A DNA stretch of 24,034 nt from an uncultured Spirochaetales bacterium (GCA_934276485.1 CAKQTE010000070.1:1-24034), one strand, 5' to 3'; positions 7,211 to 16,258 are shown, counted from the first letter of the stretch. A program made the numbers and translations. The notes: a model not told the origin generated them from the letters alone.

Positions 7211-9778
7211 TTATTCGTTTGTTTCTGATTCTACAGATGATTCTGTATTCTCTTCTTCTGTCTCATTTTCATCCTCAGGCTCTTCTTCCTGGTATGCAGT
7301 AATAGCCATAACGTTAATCTTGTCGCCCTTCTTCTTGAATCTAGCAACGATAACACCCATAGCACTTCGTCCTAGAGTATTGATTGTATTAACGTGTACT
7401 CTGATTACCTGACCCTTGAGAGTCATAAAGATTACATCGTCGTTATCATCAACAGAAAGAGCATTCACTAGACCATCGCCTTCGGTGAGTGTATAGATCT
7501 TCTGCCCCATTGTTCCTCGTGAGTGAGCATTGAAGTCTTCGAATCTAACTCTCTTACCCTTACCAAGCTCTGTAATCATCAAAATAGTCTTATCTTCCTG
7601 AACCTTTACAAGACCTACTACCTGATCATCTCCGATGAGCTTCATACCTCTTACACCATGAGCAGTTCTTCCCATAGCTCTGATTTGAGTGCAGTTGGTT
7701 CTTAGACCCTTACCAGACTTAGTAATGAACATTACATCATCTGATTGCTTAACGAAGATAGACTGTACTAGTTCATCTCCTTCATCAAGAAGAATTGCCT
7801 TAACACCTCTTGTCTTTGCATTGATGAAATCCATGAGTCTTACAGCCTTTGTAACACCCATTCTAGTAGCCATCAACAAGTAGTCATCTTCCTGGAATTC
7901 ATGGAATGTAAGTATTGATGTTGGCTTTTCACCATTCTCAAATTGCAAGAATGTCTTTAGAGATGCTCCCTTGCTTGTCTTTGCTCCCTCTGGGATTTCA
8001 AATGCCTTAGCATAGTATGCCTTACCAAGGTTGGTAACAAAGAACATGATATCGTGAGAGCTACATGTGATAAGGTGATCTACAAAGTCTCCATCAACAA
8101 GTTTTGCACCCATCATGCCCTTTCCGCCCTTGTTCTGAGCCTTATATTCCTCTGCAGGAAGGCGCTTAGCAAAGCCCTTATTTGAGATGCTGATAACAAC
8201 CTCTTCCTTTTTGATGAAATCCTCAGGAGAAGCGTCATTTAGCTCACGCTCTACAATCTGAGTACGTCTCTCATCACCATAGATATCGCCAATCTTTCTA
8301 ATTTCGTCCTTAACGACCTCTAGAACATGAATTCTGTCAGAAAGGATATAATTATACTCTTCGATTCTCTTCTCGATTTCTGCGAGTTCTGCAAGAATCT
8401 TGTCTGTTTCAAGGTGAGACAGTCTTCCAAGTCTCATCTTGATGATTGCATCAGACTGGATTGCATCCAAGCCAAATGCCTTCTGAAGCTCTAGCGCTGC
8501 AACAGCTTCATCTGCAGATTCCTTTATGATTCTTACAACCTCATCGATGTTATCAAGACCAATCTTTAGACCAAGGAGGATATGCTCACGCTCCTTTGCT
8601 TTCTGAAGATCATATCTTGTTCTTCTTTCAATGACTTCTTCTCTATGGTCAACATAAACCTGAAGCATATCCTTTAGATTGAATAGCTTTGGTTTACCTT
8701 GATACAAAGCAAGGTTATAGACATTGAAGTTTGACTGAAGTGCAGTTCTCTGGAAAAGCATATTGAGAACAATATTAGGAACAGCTCCTTGCTTTAGATA
8801 AACAGCAACTCTCAAACCCTTTCTACCAGAAAGATCCTTGACCTGTGCAATTCCAGGAATTACTCCATCCTTTCTATAGTCATCAATCTTCTTAACAAGC
8901 TCTGCCTTGTTTACCTGGTATGGAAGCTCTGTGAAATAGATAGCATCATGAGTTTTATTCATGTCATCCTTTGAATGAGGATCTGCATCTGAAATCTCAT
9001 ACTTAGATCTGATTACGATCTTTCCTTTACCAGTTGTAAAAGCATCTATGATACCTTTCTTTCCACAGATAGTACCTGCAGAAGGAAAATCTGGTCCCTT
9101 GATGATCTCCATAAGATCAGGAATTGAGATCTCCGGGTTATCAATAAGAGCACAAACACCGTCTACAACCTCAGAAAGGTTATGAGGAGCCATGTTTGTT
9201 GCCATACCTACAGCAATACCAGAAGAACCATTACAGATCATGAAAGGGAAGGCTGCTGGAAGAACCACAGGCTCCTTTAGGGATTCATCATAGTTTCCCA
9301 TCCAGTCAACGGTATCCTTTCCGATATCAGCCATCATCTCTTCACCGATCTTAGCCATTCTGGCTTCGGTATATCTCATGGCAGCAGGTGGGTCTCCATC
9401 GATGGAACCAAAGTTTCCTTGAGGGAAGATTACTGGGTATCTCAATGAGAAATCCTGTCCAAGACGAACAAGAGCATCGTAAACAGAAGCGTCTCCATGT
9501 GGATGGTACTTACCAAGTACATCTCCTACGATTCTCGCACACTTCTTGTTTGCTGTATTGAATCTGATTCCCATGTCCCACATGCCATAGAGAATTCTTC
9601 TATGAACAGGCTTTAGGCCATCTCTTGCATCTGGAAGAGCACGACTGATAATAACAGACATTGCATACTCAATGTAGCTCTTCTTCATCTGCTCAGATAG
9701 GTCATACTTTATAATTGCACCAGGATGAGTCTCTGGTACTGGAGTAGTTTCATCTACCTTTGTTATATCTTCATCCAT
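7211..9778 (-). CDS. gyrA: DNA gyrase subunit A
   Basis: The 855-residue subunit cuts and rejoins DNA in the GyrA2B2 enzyme that introduces negative supercoils. The catalytic tyrosine is Y136 in RYTEAR (135-140). The C-terminal wrapping domain has a GyrA box QNKGGKG at 548-554, typical of gyrase rather than topoisomerase IV. The quinolone-determining region reads GDASVYD at 95-101, so the residue equivalent to E. coli Ser83 is Ala97. The last 25 or so residues are strongly acidic (Glu/Asp/Asn/Thr). ATG 9778 has AAGGAG 6 nt upstream. It follows gyrB after only 10 nt, so the two are one transcript. Confidence 0.97.
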   Translation of the reverse strand: MDEDITKVDETTPVPETHPGAIIKYDLSEQMKKSYIEYAMSVIISRALPDARDGLKPVHRRILYGMWDMGIRFNTANKKCARIVGDVLGKYHPHGDASVYDALVRLGQDFSLRYPVIFPQGNFGSIDGDPPAAMRYTEARMAKIGEEMMADIGKDTVDWMGNYDESLKEPVVLPAAFPFMICNGSSGIAVGMATNMAPHNLSEVVDGVCALIDNPEISIPDLMEIIKGPDFPSAGTICGKKGIIDAFTTGKGKIVIRSKYEISDADPHSKDDMNKTHDAIYFTELPYQVNKAELVKKIDDYRKDGVIPGIAQVKDLSGRKGLRVAVYLKQGAVPNIVLNMLFQRTALQSNFNVYNLALYQGKPKLFNLKDMLQVYVDHREEVIERRTRYDLQKAKEREHILLGLKIGLDNIDEVVRIIKESADEAVAALELQKAFGLDAIQSDAIIKMRLGRLSHLETDKILAELAEIEKRIEEYNYILSDRIHVLEVVKDEIRKIGDIYGDERRTQIVERELNDASPEDFIKKEEVVISISNKGFAKRLPAEEYKAQNKGGKGMMGAKLVDGDFVDHLITCSSHDIMFFVTNLGKAYYAKAFEIPEGAKTSKGASLKTFLQFENGEKPTSILTFHEFQEDDYLLMATRMGVTKAVRLMDFINAKTRGVKAILLDEGDELVQSIFVKQSDDVMFITKSGKGLRTNCTQIRAMGRTAHGVRGMKLIGDDQVVGLVKVQEDKTILMITELGKGKRVRFEDFNAHSRGTMGQKIYTLTEGDGLVNALSVDDNDDVIFMTLKGQVIRVHVNTINTLGRSAMGVIVARFKKKGDKINVMAITAYQEEEPEDENETEEENTESSVESETNE

Positions 9779-9788
9779 TTAGTACTCC

Positions 9789-11840
9789 TTAGAAATCGAG
9801 ATTCTCTGCAAATTGAGCATTGTTCTCGATAAACTCTCTTCTAGGCTCTACTTCTTCACCCATAAGCATTGAGAAAACTCTATCTGCTTCCTCTGCATCT
9901 GATAGGTGAACCTGTCCTAGCATTCTTGTATGAGGGTTCATTGTTGTTTCCCATAGCTGATCAGGATTCATCTCTCCAAGACCTTTATAACGCTGAACAG
10001 CGACCTTAGCTGGGTCTCCTGCAAACTCTACTGCTTCCTGGAACTTTTCAGCTCTCTCGTCCTCCGTATATGCATAAATTGGCTCTGTGATTCTTGGACC
10101 AGAGAACTTATATAGAGGAGGCATGGCAAAATATACATATCCTGCTTCGATAATTGGGCGCATATAACGATAGAAGAATGTCAAAAGAAGTGTTCTGATG
10201 TGAGAACCATCGACATCGGCATCGGCCATGATAATGATCTTATGGTATCTTACTTTCTCGATATCGAATGTCTTCTCCTGATTGTTGTTCTTTTTCTCTT
10301 CTTCCTCATCATCAAGGTCTGCACCTTGATTGTATCTAGTGATTCCAGCTCCGATAGTCTGGATTACAGGCTCAAGCTTATCGTTGTTCAGTACCTTAGC
10401 TTCCTGAGCTTTCTCAACGTTGAGCATCTTTCCCCAAAGAGGAAGAATAGCCTGGAACTCTCTATCTCTACCTGCTTTTGCAGATCCACCAGCAGAATCA
10501 CCCTCTACGATGAATACCTCACACTCTGCAGGATTCTTCTTAGAACAGTCAGCTAGCTTTCCAGGAAGACCTCCACCTTCGGATTTCTTACGAATGTTCT
10601 CACGAGCCTTTCTAGCAGCAACACGACCGAGGGCTGCACTTGTTACTTTATCAAGGAGCTTATCGATTGCTTCCGGAAACTCATCAAAGTAATTTGTTAG
10701 ATTCTCATAAACAAGAGAATCAACAATGCCCTTGACATTTGAGTTACCAAGCTTCATCTTTGTCTGTCCCTCAAATTGAGGATTAGGAAGCTTAACAGAA
10801 ACAATGGCAGTCAAACCTTCAGCAATATCTGATGCTTCAAAGCTATCAGGATATTTCTTCATGTACTTAACGCTCTTCTTCAATTGGTTGTTCAAACATC
10901 TTGAGATAGCAGCCTTAAAGCCAGAATAGTGAGTACCACCTTCACGTGTGTTGATGTTGTTTACGAAAGTAAGAACCTTTTCGTCATACTTATCGTTGTA
11001 TTGCAATGCAATTTCTACTGAAACATCATCCTTTGTATTCTCAAATGCAATTGGATCGAATAAAACAGTCTTATACTGGTTCAGATATTTAACGAAAGAG
11101 GATAGTCCTCCGTCTGCATGGAATACTTCCTTCTTCTCTTCATCTCCTCTCATATCAATCAGTGAGATGGAAATACCCTTGTTCAAGAAAGAAAGCTCTC
11201 TGAAACGAGCAACAAGTGTATCGAAATTAAATGAGTTTCGCTCCATTACTTCAAAGTCTGGAGTAAATTTAACAATTGTTCCTGTCTTATTTGTCTTTCC
11301 TACAATAGCAACATCTGCCTGAGGAACACCTTTTCTATAAACCTGTCTATAAACATTAGGAGCTCTATGTACAGTAACTTCCATCCATTCAGATAGAGCG
11401 TTTACACAAGATACACCAACTCCATGAAGTCCACCTGACACTTTGTATGCATTGTGGTCGAACTTTCCTCCTGCATGCAATTGCGTCAAAACGACCTCTA
11501 GAGCACTCTTTCCTTCCTCAGGGTGAATATCTACAGGAATACCTCTTCCGTTATCTTCTACGGTACATACCTCGCCATAAGGACCGTTTTCAAGATAGAC
11601 CTTAATATCGTTACAATAACCAGCCATTGCTTCATCGATAGAGTTATCAATTACCTCATATACAAGATGATGAAGTCCATCAATGCCAGTTGATCCGATA
11701 TACATACCAGGTCTGAGTCTTACTGCTTCAAGACCTTTAAGAACTGTAATGCCTTTCGAATCATACTTTTCACTGGCTTCGATTTCGGCTTTCAATTCTT
11801 CGTCACTGTGTTCAGCGATTTTGATATCGTCTTCTTTCAT
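9789..11840 (-). CDS. gyrB: DNA gyrase subunit B
   Basis: The 683-residue ATPase subunit of gyrase has a GHKL ATP-binding domain with VYEVIDNSIDEA at 60-71 and EDNGRGIP at 95-102, and a Toprim domain with EGDSAGG at 446-452 and the metal-binding DADVDGSH at 540-547. It is longer than the usual roughly 640 residues. Part of this is a charged N-terminal extension and an acidic/Asn-rich loop (about 503-523, including DLDDEEEEKKNNN) between the Toprim acidic motifs. AAAGG 7 nt before ATG supports the start. The gene is first in the gyrB-gyrA pair and divergent from dnaA. Confidence 0.97.
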   Translation of the reverse strand: MKEDDIKIAEHSDEELKAEIEASEKYDSKGITVLKGLEAVRLRPGMYIGSTGIDGLHHLVYEVIDNSIDEAMAGYCNDIKVYLENGPYGEVCTVEDNGRGIPVDIHPEEGKSALEVVLTQLHAGGKFDHNAYKVSGGLHGVGVSCVNALSEWMEVTVHRAPNVYRQVYRKGVPQADVAIVGKTNKTGTIVKFTPDFEVMERNSFNFDTLVARFRELSFLNKGISISLIDMRGDEEKKEVFHADGGLSSFVKYLNQYKTVLFDPIAFENTKDDVSVEIALQYNDKYDEKVLTFVNNINTREGGTHYSGFKAAISRCLNNQLKKSVKYMKKYPDSFEASDIAEGLTAIVSVKLPNPQFEGQTKMKLGNSNVKGIVDSLVYENLTNYFDEFPEAIDKLLDKVTSAALGRVAARKARENIRKKSEGGGLPGKLADCSKKNPAECEVFIVEGDSAGGSAKAGRDREFQAILPLWGKMLNVEKAQEAKVLNNDKLEPVIQTIGAGITRYNQGADLDDEEEEKKNNNQEKTFDIEKVRYHKIIIMADADVDGSHIRTLLLTFFYRYMRPIIEAGYVYFAMPPLYKFSGPRITEPIYAYTEDERAEKFQEAVEFAGDPAKVAVQRYKGLGEMNPDQLWETTMNPHTRMLGQVHLSDAEEADRVFSMLMGEEVEPRREFIENNAQFAENLDF

Positions 11841-11913
11841 TCTTAACCTTTGTTCATTTGAAATTTGCGCATGAAAATAAGAGTATAAACCACTACTATA
11901 AGCGCATGTTTTT

Positions 11914-11943
11914 AGTATATAATATATATATAAGGATATGCAA
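11914..11943 (-). promoter_or_regulatory. Candidate gyrB promoter
   Basis: On the minus strand TTGCAT (11943-11938), an 18-nt spacer and TATACT (11919-11914) would give a leader of about 65 nt before gyrB. The AT-rich surroundings contain other -10-like hexamers (for example TATAGT at 11900-11895). A direct repeat GCGCATG at 11867-11873 and 11902-11908 lies in the leader. Confidence 0.35.
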
Positions 11944-11957
11944 GCCTAACTAGTTTT

Positions 11958-11985
11958 TTGTAAGCATTTAATATTTACTTATATT
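11958..11985 (+). promoter_or_regulatory. Candidate dnaA promoter
   Basis: TTGTAA (11958-11963), a 16-nt spacer and TATATT (11980-11985) lie about 95 nt before the dnaA ATG in the 239-bp gyrB-dnaA divergent interval. No DnaA box of the type seen after dnaA is present here. Confidence 0.3.
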
Positions 11986-12079
11986 TCAAATAATTATCTT
12001 GTATATTTGATATTTATTTTTTTATTGTTGATATTTCAGCTTGATTTACATTTGTTTGGCGTTTAGGATTTTGTTGATT

Positions 12080-13438
12080 ATGGATAACTATATCGAAATT
12101 TGGCAAGAAACATTGGAACAGGTAAAGGACTCGATGCCCGAGTCTTTACACTCTTTTTTTGACAACATCAATTATAATGGTGTTGAAGGAAATACACTGA
12201 ATCTTTCAGTGGCATCTCCTTTTATGCTGGCTAATCTGAATAAATACAAGGATTCGATAGCAAATACTTTTGCAGAAAAAGCTGGTGATGATTACACAAT
12301 AAACATCTCAGTTGACTCAACTATCAAATCCAAGCCTGCAACTAGCGTCAAGAAAGCGCCTGTAAAAGCACCTGTTAAAAGTATTAAACAAAGTTCAAAT
12401 ACAACACTTAACAAGAAATACTCATTTGATAACTTTGTTTATGGAGAAAACTCTGACTTGGCATTCAAGGCTGCAAAGATCATAGCTCTAAATCCAGGAA
12501 CATCTTTCAACCCATGTCTAATATATGGTGGAGTAGGTCTTGGAAAGACACACTTGTTGCAAGCAATTGGAAACTATATAGATGAGCATGATCCAGCTAA
12601 GAAAGTAATATATGTAACTGCAGAATCATTTACAAATGAATTCATCAGCTGCTTTGGGGCAGGAGAGGGAAATACCTTGAAAAACAGGTTCAAGCAGAAA
12701 TACAGAAAGACCGATGTACTTTTGATTGATGATATTCACTTCCTGCAAAAGAAGGATGGTATCCAGGAAGAGCTCTTCCATACATTCAACGATCTATATG
12801 AAGACAATAAGCAGATTGTCTTTACATGTGACCGTCCTATTACAGAGCTTACAGATATCACAGATAGACTTAGAAGCAGATTCACAAAAGGCTTGAACGT
12901 TGACCTAAGACCACCTCAATATGAGGTACGAATGGCAATTGCAAAACAAAAATGCAAGGAATTGAAGCTTGAGATTCCAGATGAGACATTAGACTTCATA
13001 TGTCAATCCGTAAAAACCAACGTAAGAGACCTAGAAGGTGCTCTTACAACAGTATCTGCTGTTGCTCAGATAATCGAGAAACCAGCGACTATAGAGCTTG
13101 CTAAGGAACACTTGAAGGATATTCTCATAGAACCAGCTCTAAGAAGCGCTGAATACACTATAGACGACATATTCACTGTCACTTCCAACTACTTCAATGT
13201 TTCCATTGTTGATTTAAAGGGAAACAGTAGAAGCAAGAACATAAAACAGCCAAGACAGATAGCTATTTACTATGCATATAAGTATGGAAAATTCACTCAA
13301 TCTGAGATTGGAACATACCTAAATAAGGACCATACATCCATTGGATACACCATAAAAACGATGGAAGCAATGATCGATAATGATGACAGTTTGAAGAATG
13401 CTATCAACTCAATTAGGTCAAAACTTGAGGAAAAGTAG
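12080..13438 (+). CDS. dnaA: Chromosomal replication initiator DnaA
   Basis: The 452-residue AAA+ initiator opens oriC and recruits helicase. Order of domains: N-terminal domain I (1-80), a Lys/Pro-rich linker (about 82-110), AAA+ with Walker A GGVGLGKT at 150-157 and Walker B LLIDDIH at 214-220, and a C-terminal HTH domain. In domain IV the arginine equivalent to E. coli R399 is kept (SRSKNIKQPRQ), and the recognition segment reads DHTSI where E. coli has DHTTV. The ATG at 12080 (AGGA 11 nt upstream) starts the conserved MDNYIEIWQETL region. An in-frame TTG at 12041 would add 13 hydrophobic residues and is unlikely. oriC follows directly. Confidence 0.97.
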   Translation: MDNYIEIWQETLEQVKDSMPESLHSFFDNINYNGVEGNTLNLSVASPFMLANLNKYKDSIANTFAEKAGDDYTINISVDSTIKSKPATSVKKAPVKAPVKSIKQSSNTTLNKKYSFDNFVYGENSDLAFKAAKIIALNPGTSFNPCLIYGGVGLGKTHLLQAIGNYIDEHDPAKKVIYVTAESFTNEFISCFGAGEGNTLKNRFKQKYRKTDVLLIDDIHFLQKKDGIQEELFHTFNDLYEDNKQIVFTCDRPITELTDITDRLRSRFTKGLNVDLRPPQYEVRMAIAKQKCKELKLEIPDETLDFICQSVKTNVRDLEGALTTVSAVAQIIEKPATIELAKEHLKDILIEPALRSAEYTIDDIFTVTSNYFNVSIVDLKGNSRSKNIKQPRQIAIYYAYKYGKFTQSEIGTYLNKDHTSIGYTIKTMEAMIDNDDSLKNAINSIRSKLEEK

Positions 13439-13706
13439 CCATTTTTCTGGGGAAAAGGTGTGGAAAATCATGGGGAAAAGATCAAGAAAATGTGAAATTC
13501 CCAGTAAAACTCAAAATGTTTTCCACACATCGAAATTTTAATGAGGAAAACTAACGAGTTTTTCACATAGTTTTTATTTTTATAAATAGTTGATCCTTAA
13601 GTAGATAGTTGAGTTTTCCACAATTTCACACCGACTATTATTACTACTGGATTTTATTTATGATATATTTATTAGTAGAAGTAACAGAAGGAGTGCAAAA
13701 CAAAAA
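13439..13706. other. Putative oriC (dnaA-dnaN spacer)
   Basis: The 268-bp spacer holds four sites matching the DnaA-box consensus TTWTNCACA: 13459-13467 (-), 13519-13527 (+), 13559-13567 (+) and 13614-13622 (+). On the left, three 9-mers on the minus strand (TTTTCCCCA, TTTTCCACA, TTTTCCCCA at 13448, 13459, 13471) are spaced 11 and 12 nt, about one helical turn. AATTTCACA occurs at 13622-13630 and, inverted, at 13491-13499. AT-rich stretches at 13568-13590 and 13650-13680 could be the unwinding element. Position next to dnaA, plus gyrBA and parABS nearby, is the classical origin context. Confidence 0.8.
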
Positions 13707-14813
13707 ATGAAGTTTATCTGCTCTTGCGAAAGTATTAGACAAGAAATTGAATACGCTATCTATTTCTCTGCTCAAAAAAATGCGTTGGCAATTCAAAGCA
13801 ACGTTTTATTAGATAATTCAAATGATCTTCTGGTCATAAAATCCACAGATGGAAAGGTTGGTTTCACTTCCAGTATTGCAATTCAGACAATTGTTCCAGG
13901 AAAGACAACTGTTTTCTGTGACAAACTGCTTGCAGTTCTAAAGACAATGCCTAGTGGAAATCTAGAATTTTCAGATGAAGACAAAAAGCTTACTATCAGA
14001 CCTGTAGAGAGTAATATGAACATCAATGTAAACCTAAAGACAATTGATGCTAGTAATTTCCCAGAGCTAATGAGCGTTGATGAATCACTTTATTTCACAC
14101 TTCCTCAGAAAGATTTCAACGATATGGTCGATAAAACTTCCTTTGCAGTTGCTGATGATCAGAATAGAAAGTATCTAACAGGTGTTTATCTTGAAAAGAG
14201 AGATGAACGGCTGAATATGGTAGCAACAGATGGAAGAAGACTTGCATATGTTTATAGGTCTTTTGAACAGGATATTCCTGAATTTCCACCAGCTATCATA
14301 CCTGTAAGATTCTTGCAGCTATTGAAGACAATTTCATTAAATGAAGGTATTTTCTCACTTGCAATAACTCCTACAAATATCTTTGCGCAAGTTGGAAATA
14401 GAGTTATCTATTCTTCATTGATCGTAGATAACTATCCTAACTATCAGAGAGTAATTCCAAAGGAACTACAGTATGACTGTAAGATGAGAGTAGATGACCT
14501 AGAGAAAGCTGTTTCCTTGATCTCAATTCTAGTTGAATCAAAATCAAAGCGTATCTTTGTTGATTTAAATACAGATGGTGTAATGCTCTCTGGTGAGAAT
14601 AATGAATTTGGAGATTCAAAGCAGATCATTGCTTGTGAGTATTCTGGTCCTGAAGCCAAGATCTCATTTAACTTCAATTTGCTTTTGACTCCTATCAAGA
14701 AGATGGATTCTGAGTATTTGAAGATATCTTACAACACTCCTACAGCTGCTATGATCATGTCGCCAGAGCCTGACAAAGACTATCTATATGTCTTGATGCC
14801 AATGCAGGTGTGA
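13707..14813 (+). CDS. dnaN: DNA polymerase III sliding clamp (beta subunit)
   Basis: The 368-residue protein has the normal length and segment pattern of the three-domain beta clamp, which tethers polymerase and many repair proteins to DNA. Family-typical stretches include ATDGRRLAYV in the middle domain and the carboxy-terminal YLYVLMPMQV, close to the usual clamp ending (LMPMRL). AAGGAG at 13688-13693 lies 13 nt before ATG, a slightly long spacing, after oriC. The stop overlaps the start of recF (TGATG), implying translational coupling. Confidence 0.96.
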   Translation: MKFICSCESIRQEIEYAIYFSAQKNALAIQSNVLLDNSNDLLVIKSTDGKVGFTSSIAIQTIVPGKTTVFCDKLLAVLKTMPSGNLEFSDEDKKLTIRPVESNMNINVNLKTIDASNFPELMSVDESLYFTLPQKDFNDMVDKTSFAVADDQNRKYLTGVYLEKRDERLNMVATDGRRLAYVYRSFEQDIPEFPPAIIPVRFLQLLKTISLNEGIFSLAITPTNIFAQVGNRVIYSSLIVDNYPNYQRVIPKELQYDCKMRVDDLEKAVSLISILVESKSKRIFVDLNTDGVMLSGENNEFGDSKQIIACEYSGPEAKISFNFNLLLTPIKKMDSEYLKISYNTPTAAMIMSPEPDKDYLYVLMPMQV

Positions 14814-15898
14814 TGAGATTTCTTTCTTTATCAATAAACAATTTCAGGAATATATCCTCTGCTTCATTCTCTACTGATGCAGAGGATATTGTTCTTACAG
14901 GAATTAATGGTCAAGGAAAGACCAATTTGCTTGAGTGTGTATACACTCTATGCTATGGCTCGTCTTTTAGAACCCAAAATCCAAAGGAATGTATCAAACA
15001 TGGAGAGAGTGGGTTCTCTATCAATGGTGTCTTTCTAAATGAATACTCTGAAAAAGAGAATGTTTCTATTAGCTATATCGATGGAAAGAGGAAAATAACC
15101 ATTGATGGTAAGGAAATAAAGGACAGAAAAGAACTTATATATCACTTTCCATGCATTGTTTTCTGTCATGAGGATATAAATTTCATCAAAGGAGAGCCTG
15201 AAGAAAGACGAAGGTTCTTTGATCAGATGATGAGTCTTTATTCTCCATTCTTCTTTGACTATCAACGTCAATATAGAAGTGTATTGATGCAACGAAATGC
15301 TGCTATCAAGAATGGACAATACCAACTTCTTCCACTTTATAATGGACGACTGGCACAAAGTGGCTTGGAAATAATGCATGATAGGGAAGAGACTGTAAAA
15401 TCATTCAATACGATTTTTCCAGAATTGTTTTCTTTGGTATCCCAAACAGACCTGAAACTTGAAATTGAGTATCTTCCTAGCTGGAAGGATTTCAAGAGTG
15501 AAGACGAAATAGTTTCATATCTAGAGGAAAATGTAGAGAGAGACATCAAGATGAGTACAACTACAAGCGGTGTGCATCGTGATAGATTCATTATCAAATC
15601 TCAATATGGACCTTTTTCTCAAATAGGCTCTACAGGACAATTGAGACTGTGCTCATTGATCTTAAGAATTGCTCAAGCTAAGTATTTTTCTCAAATGAGT
15701 GGTATAAAGCCAATTTTGCTAATAGATGACGTATTATTGGAACTGGATGCAGAAAAGAGAGGAAAAATATTGGAGCTTCTTGATGGATATTCTCAAGCTT
15801 TCTATACATTCCTTCCTAACGAGAGATATTTCTCTGTAAAAAACGATGGATTACACTATAGAGTAGAAGGAGGGATGTTTACTCGTGAAGATACCTGA
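14813..15898 (+). CDS. recF: DNA replication and repair protein RecF
   Basis: The 361-residue SMC-like ABC ATPase loads RecA at gaps with RecO and RecR. Walker A is GINGQGKT at 30-37, and the C-terminal half has the Walker B region ILLIDDVLLELD. The ATG at 14813 overlaps the dnaN TGA by one base; a GTG one codon upstream (14810) would add a single residue. It ends 14 nt inside the next gene, keeping the dnaA-dnaN-recF-DUF721 order. Confidence 0.95.
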   Translation: MRFLSLSINNFRNISSASFSTDAEDIVLTGINGQGKTNLLECVYTLCYGSSFRTQNPKECIKHGESGFSINGVFLNEYSEKENVSISYIDGKRKITIDGKEIKDRKELIYHFPCIVFCHEDINFIKGEPEERRRFFDQMMSLYSPFFFDYQRQYRSVLMQRNAAIKNGQYQLLPLYNGRLAQSGLEIMHDREETVKSFNTIFPELFSLVSQTDLKLEIEYLPSWKDFKSEDEIVSYLEENVERDIKMSTTTSGVHRDRFIIKSQYGPFSQIGSTGQLRLCSLILRIAQAKYFSQMSGIKPILLIDDVLLELDAEKRGKILELLDGYSQAFYTFLPNERYFSVKNDGLHYRVEGGMFTREDT

Positions 15899-16175
15899 TC
15901 ATACTCTAAGAGCAGAGTTAGATAACATTCTCAAAAACATTCACTACGATCCTCAAAGAGTGATGCTTTACAAGTATTGGCCAGTTGCGGCAGGTCCTCA
16001 GCTGTCTGCTGTAACAGACCTTAAAAGTGTAAAAGATGGAGTTTTGAAGGTTGCATCAACATCGTCTTCTGCTAAATCTTTGCTATTGTTGAAAAAGAAA
16101 AACATCATAAGCAAGTACCAGGAAAAGTTTCCTGAAATGAAAATTGTTGATTTAGAGGTACTCAAAAGGTGTTGA
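15885..16175 (+). CDS. DUF721/DciA-like protein, candidate replicative helicase loader
   Basis: The 96-residue basic protein shows the DUF721 pattern: YKYWPVAAGPQLSAVTDLKS near residues 29-48 (conserved Trp and Gly) followed by KDGVLKVASTSSSAKSLLLLKK, the dG.L.V...s.a..L block. DUF721 includes DciA, the ancestral loader/operator of DnaB found where DnaC/DnaI are absent. No helicase gene is in the window, so that role is inferred from family and position. The start is GTG 15885 with AAGGAGG (15867-15873) 11 nt upstream; the ATG at 15875 is in the recF frame. It overlaps recF by 14 nt. Confidence 0.82.
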   Translation: MKIPDHTLRAELDNILKNIHYDPQRVMLYKYWPVAAGPQLSAVTDLKSVKDGVLKVASTSSSAKSLLLLKKKNIISKYQEKFPEMKIVDLEVLKRC

Positions 16176-16200
16176 CCATAGAGTGCAATCTTGGTAAAAT
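16172..16200 (+). promoter_or_regulatory. Promoter of the rpmH operon
   Basis: TTGACC (16172-16177), a 17-nt spacer and TAAAAT (16195-16200) give a good sigma70-type promoter whose -35 overlaps the stop codon of the DUF721 gene. It uncouples ribosomal protein and RNase P expression from the replication genes. Confidence 0.55.
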
Positions 16201-16209
16201 TCCGAAATT

Positions 16210-16258
16210 GGACACAATTGTCCCAAAAAAGATGGAAAATCACGCTAATCATTAGCGT
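16210..16258 (+). promoter_or_regulatory. rpmH leader with two hairpins
   Basis: Within the predicted 5' UTR a short stem GGACA/TGTCC (16210-16223) precedes a 17-bp palindrome ACGCTAATCATTAGCGT (16242-16258), 6 nt before the TTGGAG ribosome-binding site. Neither is followed by a T tract, so attenuation is not indicated. The second could bind a protein as DNA or sequester nearby sequence as RNA. Confidence 0.35.

Noticed and set aside
10935..10952. TTCACGTG core resembling parS inside gyrB
   Set aside because: Only half of the palindrome matches, and it falls in conserved coding sequence (reading THYSGF.../NTREGG).
12041..12079. Upstream TTG start for dnaA adding 13 residues
   Set aside because: The added residues are hydrophobic and unlike DnaA N-termini, there is no ribosome-binding site, and MDNYIEIW is the conserved start.
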